Below, piece after piece: positions 24,543-33,325 of a DNA stretch of 64,000 nucleotides. The position numbers and the translations under genes are program-made. The notes beneath the pieces were generated by a model, which worked only from the letters and a program-made list of their open reading frames with translations, had not been told where the DNA came from and did not search any database. This stretch comes from a virus, in IMG/VR virus record IMGVR_UViG_3300048597_000118, positions 1 to 64,000 of that record; one strand, written 5' to 3'. Each line of letters starts with the position of its first letter. The stretch's first letter is position 1.

Positions 24543-27095
24543 TTACCAGGCTCGCCGTAACAACGTGTAATGAGAAGAGAAGTTTAAGTAGAACGAGGTC
24601 CTAGGAGTAGTAATCCTGAAATCTCCTAAATAAACCGATTTATTTAAGTGATATAAAAAGACGTCTTTGTGTATAACTCGGTAAGATACACCAGCAGTTA
24701 TCAATTTGCTCAATATAGGCTTTAAGTCAGGACCAGCTGGTCGGTCTAATACTATCTCTAAGACAGGCACAAACTGCTCTAAGGGTTTAATGAGCATTGT
24801 CCCATCCTTAACATACAGGTCAGGGTTGGTCCATTCTGGGTAAGAGCAGTCTATCTCATTGTTAGACGCTAACGTACCAGGTGGATACATTAACCTTGGC
24901 ACTGTAGCCAATTCATCATATTCAACGCTCAAGATAGTTTCTGGAGCGGCTAATTCAGTACTTGACACCAGTTGGTTACGGTAAGGAAACCCTGGTCGTC
25001 TTCTAGGAGCTAATCCTCCCCAGTCATTAATCAAAACACCACTAGCTGAATTAGGCGTGGAAGTTCTATTAACTAACTGCCTCGGCGCTGGACGGTATAC
25101 AATGCACCGCCGCTCCAACTCATTAAATGCTTGGTCACCACGTAATTGATTGACTTCTACTGTATAGTTGTCCAGCCCATCGCTGACTAGCTCGTCATCT
25201 ATGAGCAGACTATATGGACGTGGCTTAAGATAGTTGACCTCTGCCCCTAAATATCCTAAAGACTGTCTAATAAATAACTCAATGTCAGCCTTATTGCCGT
25301 TTATATAGTCATCTACATAATCATTACCGAACTTATCTGTAACTAAATGCTCAGAGTCTGCAATGGTATATAAGTCTAACCAACCTTTGCTATATTGACC
25401 TTGACTACGACTCAGGTAATTAGCGTCATCTGTTAAACACTTAGTCAAATAGTAGTCAAAGTATAGCCACGCTTCAGCCTTAAATAAAGAACCCAGAAGA
25501 GATGTAGTAGAGTTAATGACTTCGACTGTACCCCAGCGCAAGCCAGTGGGCCACATTCTCCTTAATTGACTTAACACCCATTGAACTAAAGCCTCGGCTT
25601 CATGCGCCTTCAGGTCAAAGTTTGCTGGAGCTTTTAATGAGTAGTCATAGATTAAACACGTTAATGGTAAGTATTCTTTAGTATGCAACCCAGCAGATAA
25701 CCCTAAAGCATATTCTTCAGGTGTTTCGAGCCATACCCAACTAGGCACAGGTTCTGAGGCATACTGTTTGGTCATATACCACAGATAAGAAGATAGTGAA
25801 CGACCATAACCAGTTAGTTCACTTCCATCACCATAATTATCCTGAAGGTATTCGTGAGCTTGCTTAGCCTTACCTTCTATCTGCCATAACCACCAAGCTC
25901 TGTCTGCTATTGCTTGAACATCCGTATCTTTAAACAAGAACGGGTCTAAATCATTAGACTCCGGGTCATACTCATATAAAGCAAGGTGTATTTTAGCCGC
26001 CTGTAAGTGAATGTATTGGTCATAGACTAGGGGTAATAGCTCGTTAAAGAATATAGCCGACCAATAGGTGCCCGACTTTGAACAAACTCCGTAGTTATAA
26101 ACACCATACTCTACGGTGTCTGCACACCAACCAAGTCCGTCTACTACAGCGCCAGCACATAACTCCCCAAGGTTTAATAGTAACTGTCTAACACCAAGTA
26201 AGAAGGTGTCGTATGTGCCTCTTAGTAAATATGGATTTAACGGACGTTTATCATTCAGGTATCGTATAGCGTGACAAATAGCCCAACCAAGTACGGCGTT
26301 AGACCTTATTTCCCTTCTTTGGTCGTCTTGTGTAGCACCCGGCACAAAAGTCTCTTCAAAGCCTGGTGACCGGCGGTTATTCTCAGCTACTAATCCTTTA
26401 AGTGTGTGTAAGACCAGCAGTTTGTTGTCTAAGCAACAGGCAGTTAATAACCCCCAAGCAACACTAATAGGTGTTCTAGCAGTAGTGTCATGACTTATTG
26501 TGGGCGCCGCCAGTAACCCATCATTGCTAGATGGTATGTCTAATCTGACTGCTACACGCCTTGGGTTTGTTAAGCCTTCTGGTTCTTCTTCATCAGTTAG
26601 TGTCTCAGTTACTTCTAGAGCCACACCACGAACGTCGGGAATAGACCCGATGATACGTTGACAATACTCACTAGTGTCATCAGAACCTACAGCAATATGT
26701 TGATTATCAGGAGTCCCTACTTCTACTGTCCGGCTATTAACATATATCTCGTATTGTTCTGGCGGAGTATAACTAGCTGTTCTTATCTGTGTTGGGTCTT
26801 CTGAAGATTCAAAGTCTATCGTGTATCTACTACACGTTAAAATCGACCTGATTTTGGCACCGCCATTTACCCTTAAGGGGGCTCTTACTTTTACTTTGCT
26901 GGTGACAGGCTGGAACTCTAGTCTTTGAAATCGTTCTAAATTGCGCCGGTAGTTTAAACATAATGCCCTCACACCAGCAGAGTATGAACTTAACTCCCAG
27001 TCTATGTATAAAGTAGGCGCTAGATTCTCGTCTATCCCCAAGTGGGTAAATAGATAATCAATAAAACCTGACTTAGGAGGGCTAGATACGCTCAT
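24543..27095 (-). CDS. Large baseplate protein following gpJ, unknown family (850 aa)
   Basis: This 850-residue protein lies 2 bp after the gpJ-like wedge gene, where P2-type tails have gpI and T4 has gp7. Residues about 1-190 are mixed. About 200-640 are strongly helical with many Trp/Tyr/Leu (WWLWQIEGKAKQAHEYL, LYFDYYLTKCL), suggesting an alpha-helical toroid or repeat. About 640-830 are beta-rich. It ends with RTSFYLNFSSHYTLLRRAW, nearly matching the end of the 83-residue gene nearby. A baseplate wedge role is inferred from position. I do not recognise the family. Confidence 0.8.
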   Translation of the reverse strand: MSVSSPPKSGFIDYLFTHLGIDENLAPTLYIDWELSSYSAGVRALCLNYRRNLERFQRLEFQPVTSKVKVRAPLRVNGGAKIRSILTCSRYTIDFESSEDPTQIRTASYTPPEQYEIYVNSRTVEVGTPDNQHIAVGSDDTSEYCQRIIGSIPDVRGVALEVTETLTDEEEPEGLTNPRRVAVRLDIPSSNDGLLAAPTISHDTTARTPISVAWGLLTACCLDNKLLVLHTLKGLVAENNRRSPGFEETFVPGATQDDQRREIRSNAVLGWAICHAIRYLNDKRPLNPYLLRGTYDTFLLGVRQLLLNLGELCAGAVVDGLGWCADTVEYGVYNYGVCSKSGTYWSAIFFNELLPLVYDQYIHLQAAKIHLALYEYDPESNDLDPFLFKDTDVQAIADRAWWLWQIEGKAKQAHEYLQDNYGDGSELTGYGRSLSSYLWYMTKQYASEPVPSWVWLETPEEYALGLSAGLHTKEYLPLTCLIYDYSLKAPANFDLKAHEAEALVQWVLSQLRRMWPTGLRWGTVEVINSTTSLLGSLFKAEAWLYFDYYLTKCLTDDANYLSRSQGQYSKGWLDLYTIADSEHLVTDKFGNDYVDDYINGNKADIELFIRQSLGYLGAEVNYLKPRPYSLLIDDELVSDGLDNYTVEVNQLRGDQAFNELERRCIVYRPAPRQLVNRTSTPNSASGVLINDWGGLAPRRRPGFPYRNQLVSSTELAAPETILSVEYDELATVPRLMYPPGTLASNNEIDCSYPEWTNPDLYVKDGTMLIKPLEQFVPVLEIVLDRPAGPDLKPILSKLITAGVSYRVIHKDVFLYHLNKSVYLGDFRITTPRTSFYLNFSSHYTLLRRAW

Positions 27096-27097
27096 CT

Positions 27098-28192
27098 CTA
27101 ATAAATTTGATAGTTGACTTCAACGTTGCCTAGCATAGCCCGCTCCTCTACCCCTACATATACATCAGACTTAGGGTCAGCTAAAGTAATTTGCGGGGCT
27201 AACGGCTTCAATAAAGTAAGCAGTGGTGCAGACTGAAAGTCTTGGTTAAGGTATTGTTGGTTAAAATAAGCAGCGCACAAATCCCTAATCCTAGTAGATA
27301 AAAGGTCTAGATTGGCGTTGAAGAAAGGCTTTACATCAAAGCGCAAGTCAACATATTTGCGGACTATATCTCCGATAGTTATAAAGATACCTTCAGAGAC
27401 TACAGGACGTAGCCACTGAGTCAACTCTAGTTGTTGCTGGGTATTCATTCTTTGTCCTACTGGCAGTCCCATGTCCACCCAAATCTCTAACACGCCGCCA
27501 GCTTTAGTCCTGGTATAAGCGTTAGTGACACCAGGAAAACTAAGCACACGCTGCATAATATTATTTCTAGCAGTAGTAGACCTAGACGAAAGCCAATCAG
27601 CAATTCTTTGTCTATATGAATCATCTGACTCCCTAGCACGTCCTCCAGTCAAGTCTCCATAATACGCGTTATCAGGCGTATGGGAGTTACCAATAATAAA
27701 CTGAATAGACGAATGTCTGCTGCTATATAATCTGGTGCCGGCGGCTAAGTTAGCTGCCGTAGTGCTTTCAATAGATTGAACAGGTATAAGAGACTCTAAA
27801 TAACCGACTCGTACCGGCGCAGTGTTAGTGGTGCGGTATTGTATAGCCGTTTGAGGTTCTGTTAATACTGTATCAGGAGCTATAGTCTCACTACGGGTAG
27901 TATTAGATATAGCCAGAATAGAGCCCGTTGCTTTGGCTGCTGCTATACGACTTATGCCGTATGAAGAATAGGCGTCTAAGTCTATCCCCTTGGCTTTAGA
28001 CAGAGTGATTGATTCTGCTAAACGTTTTAGGTCTACACCTTGGGTGGCTGCTACAGCGGCAGAACTCCGTGCCAGGGCATATAACACGGACCCTTGTGTA
28101 ACATCGAATGCAAGACCAGAACCAGCGTCGGCTAATGCTCGTATGTACTCACTTTGATATTCTTCTACAGACCTAGGATTATATAACACCAT
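27098..28192 (-). CDS. Baseplate wedge protein, gpJ-like (364 aa)
   Basis: The protein belongs to the baseplate J family (P2 gpJ, Mu gp47, related to T4 gp6), which forms the ring of wedges around the hub. Supporting features are an N-terminal helix region with FDVTQGSVLYALARS, a central beta part with ARESDDSYRQRIADWLSSRSTTARNN, the FPGVTNAYTRTKAGGVLEIWV segment, and a C-terminal beta domain, in the usual order and length. Its ATG shares one base with the previous stop (TAATG), indicating coupled translation with the gp25-like gene. Confidence 0.85.
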   Translation of the reverse strand: MVLYNPRSVEEYQSEYIRALADAGSGLAFDVTQGSVLYALARSSAAVAATQGVDLKRLAESITLSKAKGIDLDAYSSYGISRIAAAKATGSILAISNTTRSETIAPDTVLTEPQTAIQYRTTNTAPVRVGYLESLIPVQSIESTTAANLAAGTRLYSSRHSSIQFIIGNSHTPDNAYYGDLTGGRARESDDSYRQRIADWLSSRSTTARNNIMQRVLSFPGVTNAYTRTKAGGVLEIWVDMGLPVGQRMNTQQQLELTQWLRPVVSEGIFITIGDIVRKYVDLRFDVKPFFNANLDLLSTRIRDLCAAYFNQQYLNQDFQSAPLLTLLKPLAPQITLADPKSDVYVGVEERAMLGNVEVNYQIY

Positions 28193-28707
28193 TAATTTAG
28201 ACCCCCTAAGGGTAGAACAAACTGGTAATTGGTATTTACAGTGCCCACAGGCAACCCATTTAAATCAAACTCACCTACAGTAACTGTCTGGCTTGGTTCA
28301 GGCTCTACACTGCTGTATAACTGAAGCTTAACTTCACTCATCTCTACGCCAGTGATGTTTCCTTGGGTAGTAGCTATTCTGGGGTCTTGTAACGCTGTCT
28401 TTTCTGCTTCTTCGACTACAGCAGATAAGAATTCACTGGTTATAGGGGCTGATAAATAAGTCATAAGATATGACCCATAGTTAGTATCAACGGCTCTATA
28501 ACCATTAACAGTCTTAACCATCCTAGTAAAACCTTGAGGCGTGGTTGTTAGGCGACGTCTAAGACTAGTGGCTACAGTTCTAGGACCTACGACTGCCGCT
28601 AAATCAGGCTCATACGTATCTAACGTTAAGTCTTTAGTTCCGTCTAACAACAAGTCCACGCCATAGGCCTGGTCTAATTGAGAGATGGGTAAAGTGATGC
28701 TAGCCAT
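28192..28707 (-). CDS. Baseplate wedge protein, gp25/gpW-like (171 aa)
   Basis: The core LRRRLTTTPQGF...NYGSYLMTYLSAP matches the gp25-like family, whose small proteins connect sheath and wedges and help trigger contraction. The paired arrangement with the gpJ-like gene directly downstream, with overlapping stop and start, is standard for contractile tails. The 171 residues are slightly longer than typical because of a C-terminal beta extension. Just upstream lies an IS-derived remnant instead of a gene. Confidence 0.82.
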   Translation of the reverse strand: MASITLPISQLDQAYGVDLLLDGTKDLTLDTYEPDLAAVVGPRTVATSLRRRLTTTPQGFTRMVKTVNGYRAVDTNYGSYLMTYLSAPITSEFLSAVVEEAEKTALQDPRIATTQGNITGVEMSEVKLQLYSSVEPEPSQTVTVGEFDLNGLPVGTVNTNYQFVLPLGGLN

Positions 28708-28751
28708 AATATTTAATTTAAAGACCTATTAAAACCCTAGTGGGTGAACTA

Positions 28752-28781
28752 CCCAGCGCTGACCTTGGGGTACAGCGTAGG
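28752..28781 (-). repeat. Inverted repeat (right-end hairpin of the IS remnant)
   Basis: Arms CCCAGCGCTG and CAGCGTAGG pair imperfectly around an 11-nt loop. On the minus strand the hairpin is followed by GGGTAGTTCAC. Its sequence resembles the upstream hairpin, as if the same end motif were present twice. Confidence 0.55.
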
Positions 28782-28972
28782 CTTCCCAATTCATCGGCAA
28801 TTGCCGCCAGAACACCGTAGCTCTTTTGGTCTTACATTGCCTCCAAGGGCAGGAGTCCTGGTTCCCAAGACCCAATTCTTCTCTTGCAACACGTCCCGTT
28901 TAGCTTGGTTTTCGCTTAGGGAGTTAGTGGTCAAGATTTGTTTATCATAGCAAAAGTTAAGCTTGCTATCAT

Positions 28973-29004
28973 CCCACCGCCGAACCAAAGATTACGGCGT
29001 GGGG
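28973..29004 (-). repeat. Inverted repeat (upstream hairpin of the IS remnant)
   Basis: Arms CCCACCGCCG and CGGCGTGGGG pair with one bulged base around a 12-nt loop. The hairpin lies immediately after the stop of the 93-residue gene, so it may also stop or slow transcription of the baseplate operon. Confidence 0.6.
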
Positions 29005-29021
29005 CTTCTCGCTCGCAAAAG

Positions 29022-29303
29022 CTAAAACACTTTAACGGCGTACATGCGCGATACCACTTCGGTGCCCTCAGACCTTTTACTCAATAAAGCTAAGGAGTCT
29101 TTGGTTTTACCAGAGTTTCTAATAATAATCCCACGGTATACCTTCTCTCCGTTATAAAAAAAGTCCACTAATTCTCCTAACCCCAGAGCAAAACTAACAG
29201 TCGCATATTGTCCTGACAGCTCTTTTACTGAATAAGTAGGTGTTGGCTTTAGTCCCGGGTCAGTATCGTCTTGTAGATGAGCGGGCAAATAAATATTATC
29301 CAT
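29022..29303 (-). CDS. Small baseplate-region protein, unknown (93 aa)
   Basis: The protein has 93 residues. The N-terminal ~25 are Pro/Asp-rich, and the rest is a compact beta domain (TVSFALGLGELVDFFYNGEKVYRGIIIRN). Proteins of this size next to gp25/gpJ genes often carry LysM-like or PAAR-like functions, but no such signature is clear. It lies 5 bp after the 748-residue spike-like gene and is co-transcribed. Confidence 0.7.
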   Translation of the reverse strand: MDNIYLPAHLQDDTDPGLKPTPTYSVKELSGQYATVSFALGLGELVDFFYNGEKVYRGIIIRNSGKTKDSLALLSKRSEGTEVVSRMYAVKVF

Positions 29304-29308
29304 CGTTA

Positions 29309-31555
29309 TTAAGAGGCTGGGTATATAGGACTAGTGACAATACCATTGTTAGGCTGTGCCACAGGGGCAGGTAACGGAGACTTAGGATAATCTAACAGGG
29401 AGTAAGGAGTAGTTATAAAACCAGGGGTTGGTTCTGGGCTTTGCTCTACTACTACAGCATACTTAATTAATGGTCCTTCAGTTTCTATTTCTTCTGTTGG
29501 GGGCTCTTCTACTTCTATAGGTATTGCTCCTTCAGCAGGTATAGAATCTATTGAACCTAAAGGCTCGGGTCCCATAACTTCAGGCGGACCTTCTACTCCG
29601 ATAGGTGTACCTCCTCCTGCTGATACGTCGTCTATGCCTGCTAAGTCTTCAGGCGGACCTTCTACTCCAATAGCTTCTCCTACTTCTCCTGATATGTCAT
29701 CTATAGGAGCTAAGTCTTCTACTGTAGTAACAAATAGCTCAGGTAGGCGCATTAAGTCAGGATTTTCTACCTGTGTTAATCCAACTATACTTTCTTGCAT
29801 ATAGGTAGGGCCTTCTCCAATGTAAAACTGGATAGGTTGCGGGCTACGGAAAATAATTTCTTTAGCATCTAAGATTAACTGCCCATCTCTACAAGTGATA
29901 TTTAAGTTGTCCGTTGATTCTAAAGCTAACTTTTCTGCCGCCCGAATAAAGATATCTTTGGTGGCATCTAATACTATATCTGTAGCGAGAGCCAACACAG
30001 ATTCTTTAGCTTTAACCAATAAGCGCCCTAGTAGACTGAATAAGTTTACGTTTCCTGTGGCACTAAGTGTGTAATTGGCCTTAACTGGCTCTAATGGCTC
30101 CAATGTTTCTTCTCCATCGACTGGCACTTCACCTTCCAAACCTTCTTGCATACTAGCTGGTCCATTCATACCATCCTCTACCGCCCCTGCTACCGCTCCT
30201 GCTCCTGCTCCTGCTACAGCCCCTGCTCCTGCTCTTGCTGAAGCAGGTCCGCTCATACCATCATCTACAGAAGTAGCACCGCCAGCTGCCCCGGCTGAAG
30301 CAGGTCCACTCATGCCGTCATCTGTTGTAAGTGCTTCTTCTTCGTTACCGCTTTCATCAGACTCACCTCCAATAGACGAGCCTAGGCTAGAAAGACTAAA
30401 CCCACCTATACGGACATCCACGCCGTCTAAATACTTGTAGGTAGCCACGTTATATACTTCGTTCAACGCGTTGCCACCATTAACTACTTGGTGAGTGGCG
30501 TAGTTATATAAGTTCTTAGTTTGGTTGACCATGGCATCTTCTGCGCGATGCCATTGATAAAAACAGCTGAGTTGGTCTATACCTGTTTGTCTAAACGTGG
30601 CCGACGATGATTGTTGAATTAAATATTCAGTGTTAATCATCGTAGTTGGGGCATAAATGTCAAACACTGTACCAGAGTTAAATCTGTGACTCTGAGCTGA
30701 AGAGTTATAAGCATTGGAACTTTGTACGACTACGCTACCTTTATTAGTGAAGTCATACTTCTTCATAATGAAGCCGAGTCGGGACATAGAATACGCCAAA
30801 GTAGTGGAATATTCGCCTATCTCACTAGCTACGCTTAAGTCTCCTACTCCAAGTCCAGTCAACCATAGTCTCAACTTCAGCATCTCATCTGCTTTATGGC
30901 TGCCATTTAATAAATTAGTTAATCCGTTATACCTAGATACTGCTTCTTTAGCCGCCCCTCTTAAAGGCTCTTTGCGTAAAATATCATCTTTAGCTTCAAT
31001 AGGTACTTTGCCTGAAGCGGCTAAATCACCTAATAAAGAACCGGGACTTGATTGACCTCCACCACCTGCGGCACTTAAAGCAGAACCAGCTTGAGTATAC
31101 AAACCGACAAGTTCTTCAGAAGCCTGATTAGCTTGGTAAGGAGGCAAACTAGGGTATGCTCCGTCACCGACAGGCAAACTATTACTCTCAGCATCCAGGT
31201 AATTTACTACCACTTGTGAGCCGTCTTTGAAATCACTGGGTAGTCCAGGGCTAATTCTGAATGTATTTGGCTGATCAGTGGGTTGTATATTATCTATAGG
31301 CAGTCTTACAGAAGTAGTCTGGTCAGGACTAATAGCAGTGACTGTAAAATTGTTAGTGTTTGGCAAGGCACTAGTGTCGCCTAATATGCTTACATTTATA
31401 GTGTTATCTGTGGCACCTTTTACTAGCGGCACGTCAGTAGAAGAGCTAACTGTAATTCCGGTGTCAGGACCTACTGTGCCATAAGTTAATGGCGCACCAC
31501 TATCTCCAGGAAATAATAATTCGTTTAAGTCGTAAGTTTGGGGTAAGACTGCCAT
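29309..31555 (-). CDS. Spike/hub-like baseplate protein with low-complexity and repeat tracts (748 aa)
   Basis: N-terminal ~130 residues are beta-rich (Ig-like, with NTINVSILGDTSALPNTNNF). A helical middle follows. Residues about 410-475 are Ala/Gly low-complexity with three DGM(S/N)GPAS units. Residues about 490-575 form strand repeats (DIVLDATKDIFIRAAEKLAL, LILDAKEIIF) like the triple-stranded beta-helix needles of gp5- or VgrG-type spikes. The C-terminal ~130 residues contain Asp/Glu/Pro-rich repeats ending EGPPE or EEPPT. The most likely role is part of the membrane-piercing spike or hub. The low-complexity part looks like a flexible tether. Confidence 0.72.
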   Translation of the reverse strand: MAVLPQTYDLNELLFPGDSGAPLTYGTVGPDTGITVSSSTDVPLVKGATDNTINVSILGDTSALPNTNNFTVTAISPDQTTSVRLPIDNIQPTDQPNTFRISPGLPSDFKDGSQVVVNYLDAESNSLPVGDGAYPSLPPYQANQASEELVGLYTQAGSALSAAGGGGQSSPGSLLGDLAASGKVPIEAKDDILRKEPLRGAAKEAVSRYNGLTNLLNGSHKADEMLKLRLWLTGLGVGDLSVASEIGEYSTTLAYSMSRLGFIMKKYDFTNKGSVVVQSSNAYNSSAQSHRFNSGTVFDIYAPTTMINTEYLIQQSSSATFRQTGIDQLSCFYQWHRAEDAMVNQTKNLYNYATHQVVNGGNALNEVYNVATYKYLDGVDVRIGGFSLSSLGSSIGGESDESGNEEEALTTDDGMSGPASAGAAGGATSVDDGMSGPASARAGAGAVAGAGAGAVAGAVEDGMNGPASMQEGLEGEVPVDGEETLEPLEPVKANYTLSATGNVNLFSLLGRLLVKAKESVLALATDIVLDATKDIFIRAAEKLALESTDNLNITCRDGQLILDAKEIIFRSPQPIQFYIGEGPTYMQESIVGLTQVENPDLMRLPELFVTTVEDLAPIDDISGEVGEAIGVEGPPEDLAGIDDVSAGGGTPIGVEGPPEVMGPEPLGSIDSIPAEGAIPIEVEEPPTEEIETEGPLIKYAVVVEQSPEPTPGFITTPYSLLDYPKSPLPAPVAQPNNGIVTSPIYPAS
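30156..30322 (-). repeat. Three DGM(S/N)GPAS-coding repeats with Ala/Gly spacers
   Basis: Near-identical 24-nt units occur at 30156-30179, 30243-30266 and 30299-30322. The spacer between the first two encodes an alternating Ala/Gly/Val tract. This is internal duplication within the 748-aa gene and a likely site of length variation. Confidence 0.8.
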
Positions 31556-31563
31556 AAAATTGG

Positions 31564-32685
31564 TTAGTTAAAAAAGTTAAGTCTGTATTGACTAGAGTCT
31601 AAATCTAAGTCTGGTTTGTCGAGTCCGGCTAATCTCAACCACAAAATAAGATTTTCATTACGCTTAAATAGCTTACTGTCCTTAACAACGTCAAAGTAGT
31701 TCTGTATATAACGCGCGTCAGCAATTAAAGCCCATAACCCGGCTATATGTGACTTGACTGCTGCCGGTAAGGTATCTAACTTGTCTTGCTGTAGGTTTTC
31801 TGTTAAGGTCTCTCCTATCTCTAATAATGTCTCTACTATTACTGCTTGTAGTATTTGTCTTAGCCCGCCAGGTTTAGTTAAACTTAACAGACTATTACTG
31901 ACTCTATGGAACTCACGACGTATCTTATCGGGAGCTTCAGACATGATTAAATCCCAGCTATAAGAGTCATATTCGCCCAGTAAAAATCTTTGCTTAATTA
32001 ACTCTGGCTTAGTCAGTACCCCAGCTTGTCGTAAATTTGATTGTATTTCAGGGTATTCCCAATACGCAGTTAATGCCTCTTCAAAGACATCTAAAGTTTG
32101 GCTGGTGAGCCTTATCTTCCATTCAAATAGGTCTGTGAGTCTTTGATTAGCGTTAATCTCACTGGGATAACGATGTCCTACGGTAGCCCATATAATCTTC
32201 AAACACCCTTTAATTAATGACAGCCAATCATAGTCATTACTACTGTTAGACCCTAGATGATAGCAATAAAACGCAATGGACCCTAAAGGTCCCCAGCCGT
32301 TGGCTAAATTAGGTTCTTGTTGTGGTTCGTAACCTGGCCATAATTCTCTGTAGTCATACCTTGTCCATACTTTAGTGGCATGTCCAGTAAGCGTCTCATT
32401 AATATAATATTGAGTGTTATGTAAAGATTCAGATAAGACTAGTGAGAAGATGTAATCCCTATATTGTATAAGAGCTGGTCGTCCCATACCCTGTCTATAA
32501 GATTCAGCGTATTGCGTAGATAGTTTACTTAATACCCCAATGCCCCTTAATACATCTAAGGTGCGGTCTCTATCTAACTTGTAAGCGTTGTTAGAGTCAT
32601 AGCCTACTCGTTGTGCTTTAGGGTCTATAGCCAACCCGGCTAGCTTAGATAACTCAGGCTCCTTAACTTTTGTGATTTCAAGCAT
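31564..32685 (-). CDS. Baseplate-region protein, unknown (373 aa)
   Basis: The protein is 373 residues and largely helical, with many Leu/Trp/Tyr (ALTAYWEYPEIQSNLRQAG, LWALIADARYIQNYF). No signal, membrane segment or catalytic motif is seen. It sits between a 211-residue unknown protein and the spike-like gene, with 4 and 8 bp spacing. The helical, aromatic-rich character resembles the middle of the 850-residue baseplate protein, though I see no clear sequence repeat between them. Confidence 0.75.
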   Translation of the reverse strand: MLEITKVKEPELSKLAGLAIDPKAQRVGYDSNNAYKLDRDRTLDVLRGIGVLSKLSTQYAESYRQGMGRPALIQYRDYIFSLVLSESLHNTQYYINETLTGHATKVWTRYDYRELWPGYEPQQEPNLANGWGPLGSIAFYCYHLGSNSSNDYDWLSLIKGCLKIIWATVGHRYPSEINANQRLTDLFEWKIRLTSQTLDVFEEALTAYWEYPEIQSNLRQAGVLTKPELIKQRFLLGEYDSYSWDLIMSEAPDKIRREFHRVSNSLLSLTKPGGLRQILQAVIVETLLEIGETLTENLQQDKLDTLPAAVKSHIAGLWALIADARYIQNYFDVVKDSKLFKRNENLILWLRLAGLDKPDLDLDSSQYRLNFFN

Positions 32686-32689
32686 TGAA

Positions 32690-33325
32690 CTACTTTCCTT
32701 CGGTAGACGTAAATAACCTTAGCATAGTAGCTCCTAGTGTCTTAGGTATCTTGTCCTGACCCATAGACAACAATATAGACTCTATAAAAGCTCTACACCC
32801 ATAATGATGAAAAGGGTACAACCCCTTTAGTTGATATTGATACCCAAGTGTGTCTGACATCCAGTCTATATACATTCTAGGATTGTCTATGACTGACAAA
32901 GGGTCAACAAAATGGGTGTACCCAAACCAAGTTGATATAAGGTCTAAGTCTTGTTGTTTTGTTAAATGTGCCCGCTTAAGGTTTTCTATTTTTGGCAATC
33001 CTTGTTGGTATGCGGTAGTCAGTAAACTTGGCTCAAGTAAAGCCTCTAAGTCAGCTAGCTCTTTTTGCGGTTCTCTACCAAGTAATACCATCAGAGCTGA
33101 GCAACAATAACGTTGACCAAAGTTACCAGTCAACTTAACTAGATTAATTAGGTCGTATAGTGAATGAGTAGCGTGATAGTCAATTAATACGAGCGCTGTT
33201 TGAAAACCTCCTGGTATGCCTGCTGTGTGCATGGCCATACAGAACCTTAATTCGTCGTTAGATTGTCTCGTAACTGTATTTATAGGCTGCCCAGTGGGTA
33301 AAAACATAATATTATTCGAATTCAA
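32690..33325 (-). CDS. Baseplate/tail protein, unknown (211 aa)
   Basis: This 211-residue helical protein is rich in Leu, His and Cys (MAMHTAGIPGG, CCSALMVLLG). It overlaps the end of the OB-fold spike gene by 14 bp, so translation is coupled. No family is recognised. Helical proteins directly after the hub/spike gene can be hub-assembly factors, which would fit, but nothing in the sequence proves it. Confidence 0.72.
   Translation of the reverse strand: MNSNNIMFLPTGQPINTVTRQSNDELRFCMAMHTAGIPGGFQTALVLIDYHATHSLYDLINLVKLTGNFGQRYCCSALMVLLGREPQKELADLEALLEPSLLTTAYQQGLPKIENLKRAHLTKQQDLDLISTWFGYTHFVDPLSVIDNPRMYIDWMSDTLGYQYQLKGLYPFHHYGCRAFIESILLSMGQDKIPKTLGATMLRLFTSTEGK

Larger units (their letters stand above)
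28735..29018 (-). mobile_element. Degraded IS200/IS605 (TnpB-type) remnant with two end hairpins
   Basis: This non-structural insert of about 280 bp sits between the 93-aa and gp25-like genes. On the minus strand it begins with GAAGCCCCACGCCG hairpin DNA (28973-29004). A short decayed reading (28791-28988) follows, with GTRTPALGG-type residues like the tail of some TnpB proteins. It ends with a second hairpin (28752-28781) followed by GGGTAGTTCAC, a sequence typical of TnpB-element right ends. No transposase core remains. In intact elements the TnpB 3' end and right end encode the omega RNA, so this stretch could be a fossil guide-RNA scaffold. Confidence in the family is moderate, from recall of such ends. 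Confidence 0.5.

Noticed and set aside
28791-28988. 65-codon minus-strand frame in the baseplate-operon gap as a functional gene.
   Set aside because: It lies inside the IS remnant between two end hairpins, and its translation resembles a decayed TnpB tail.
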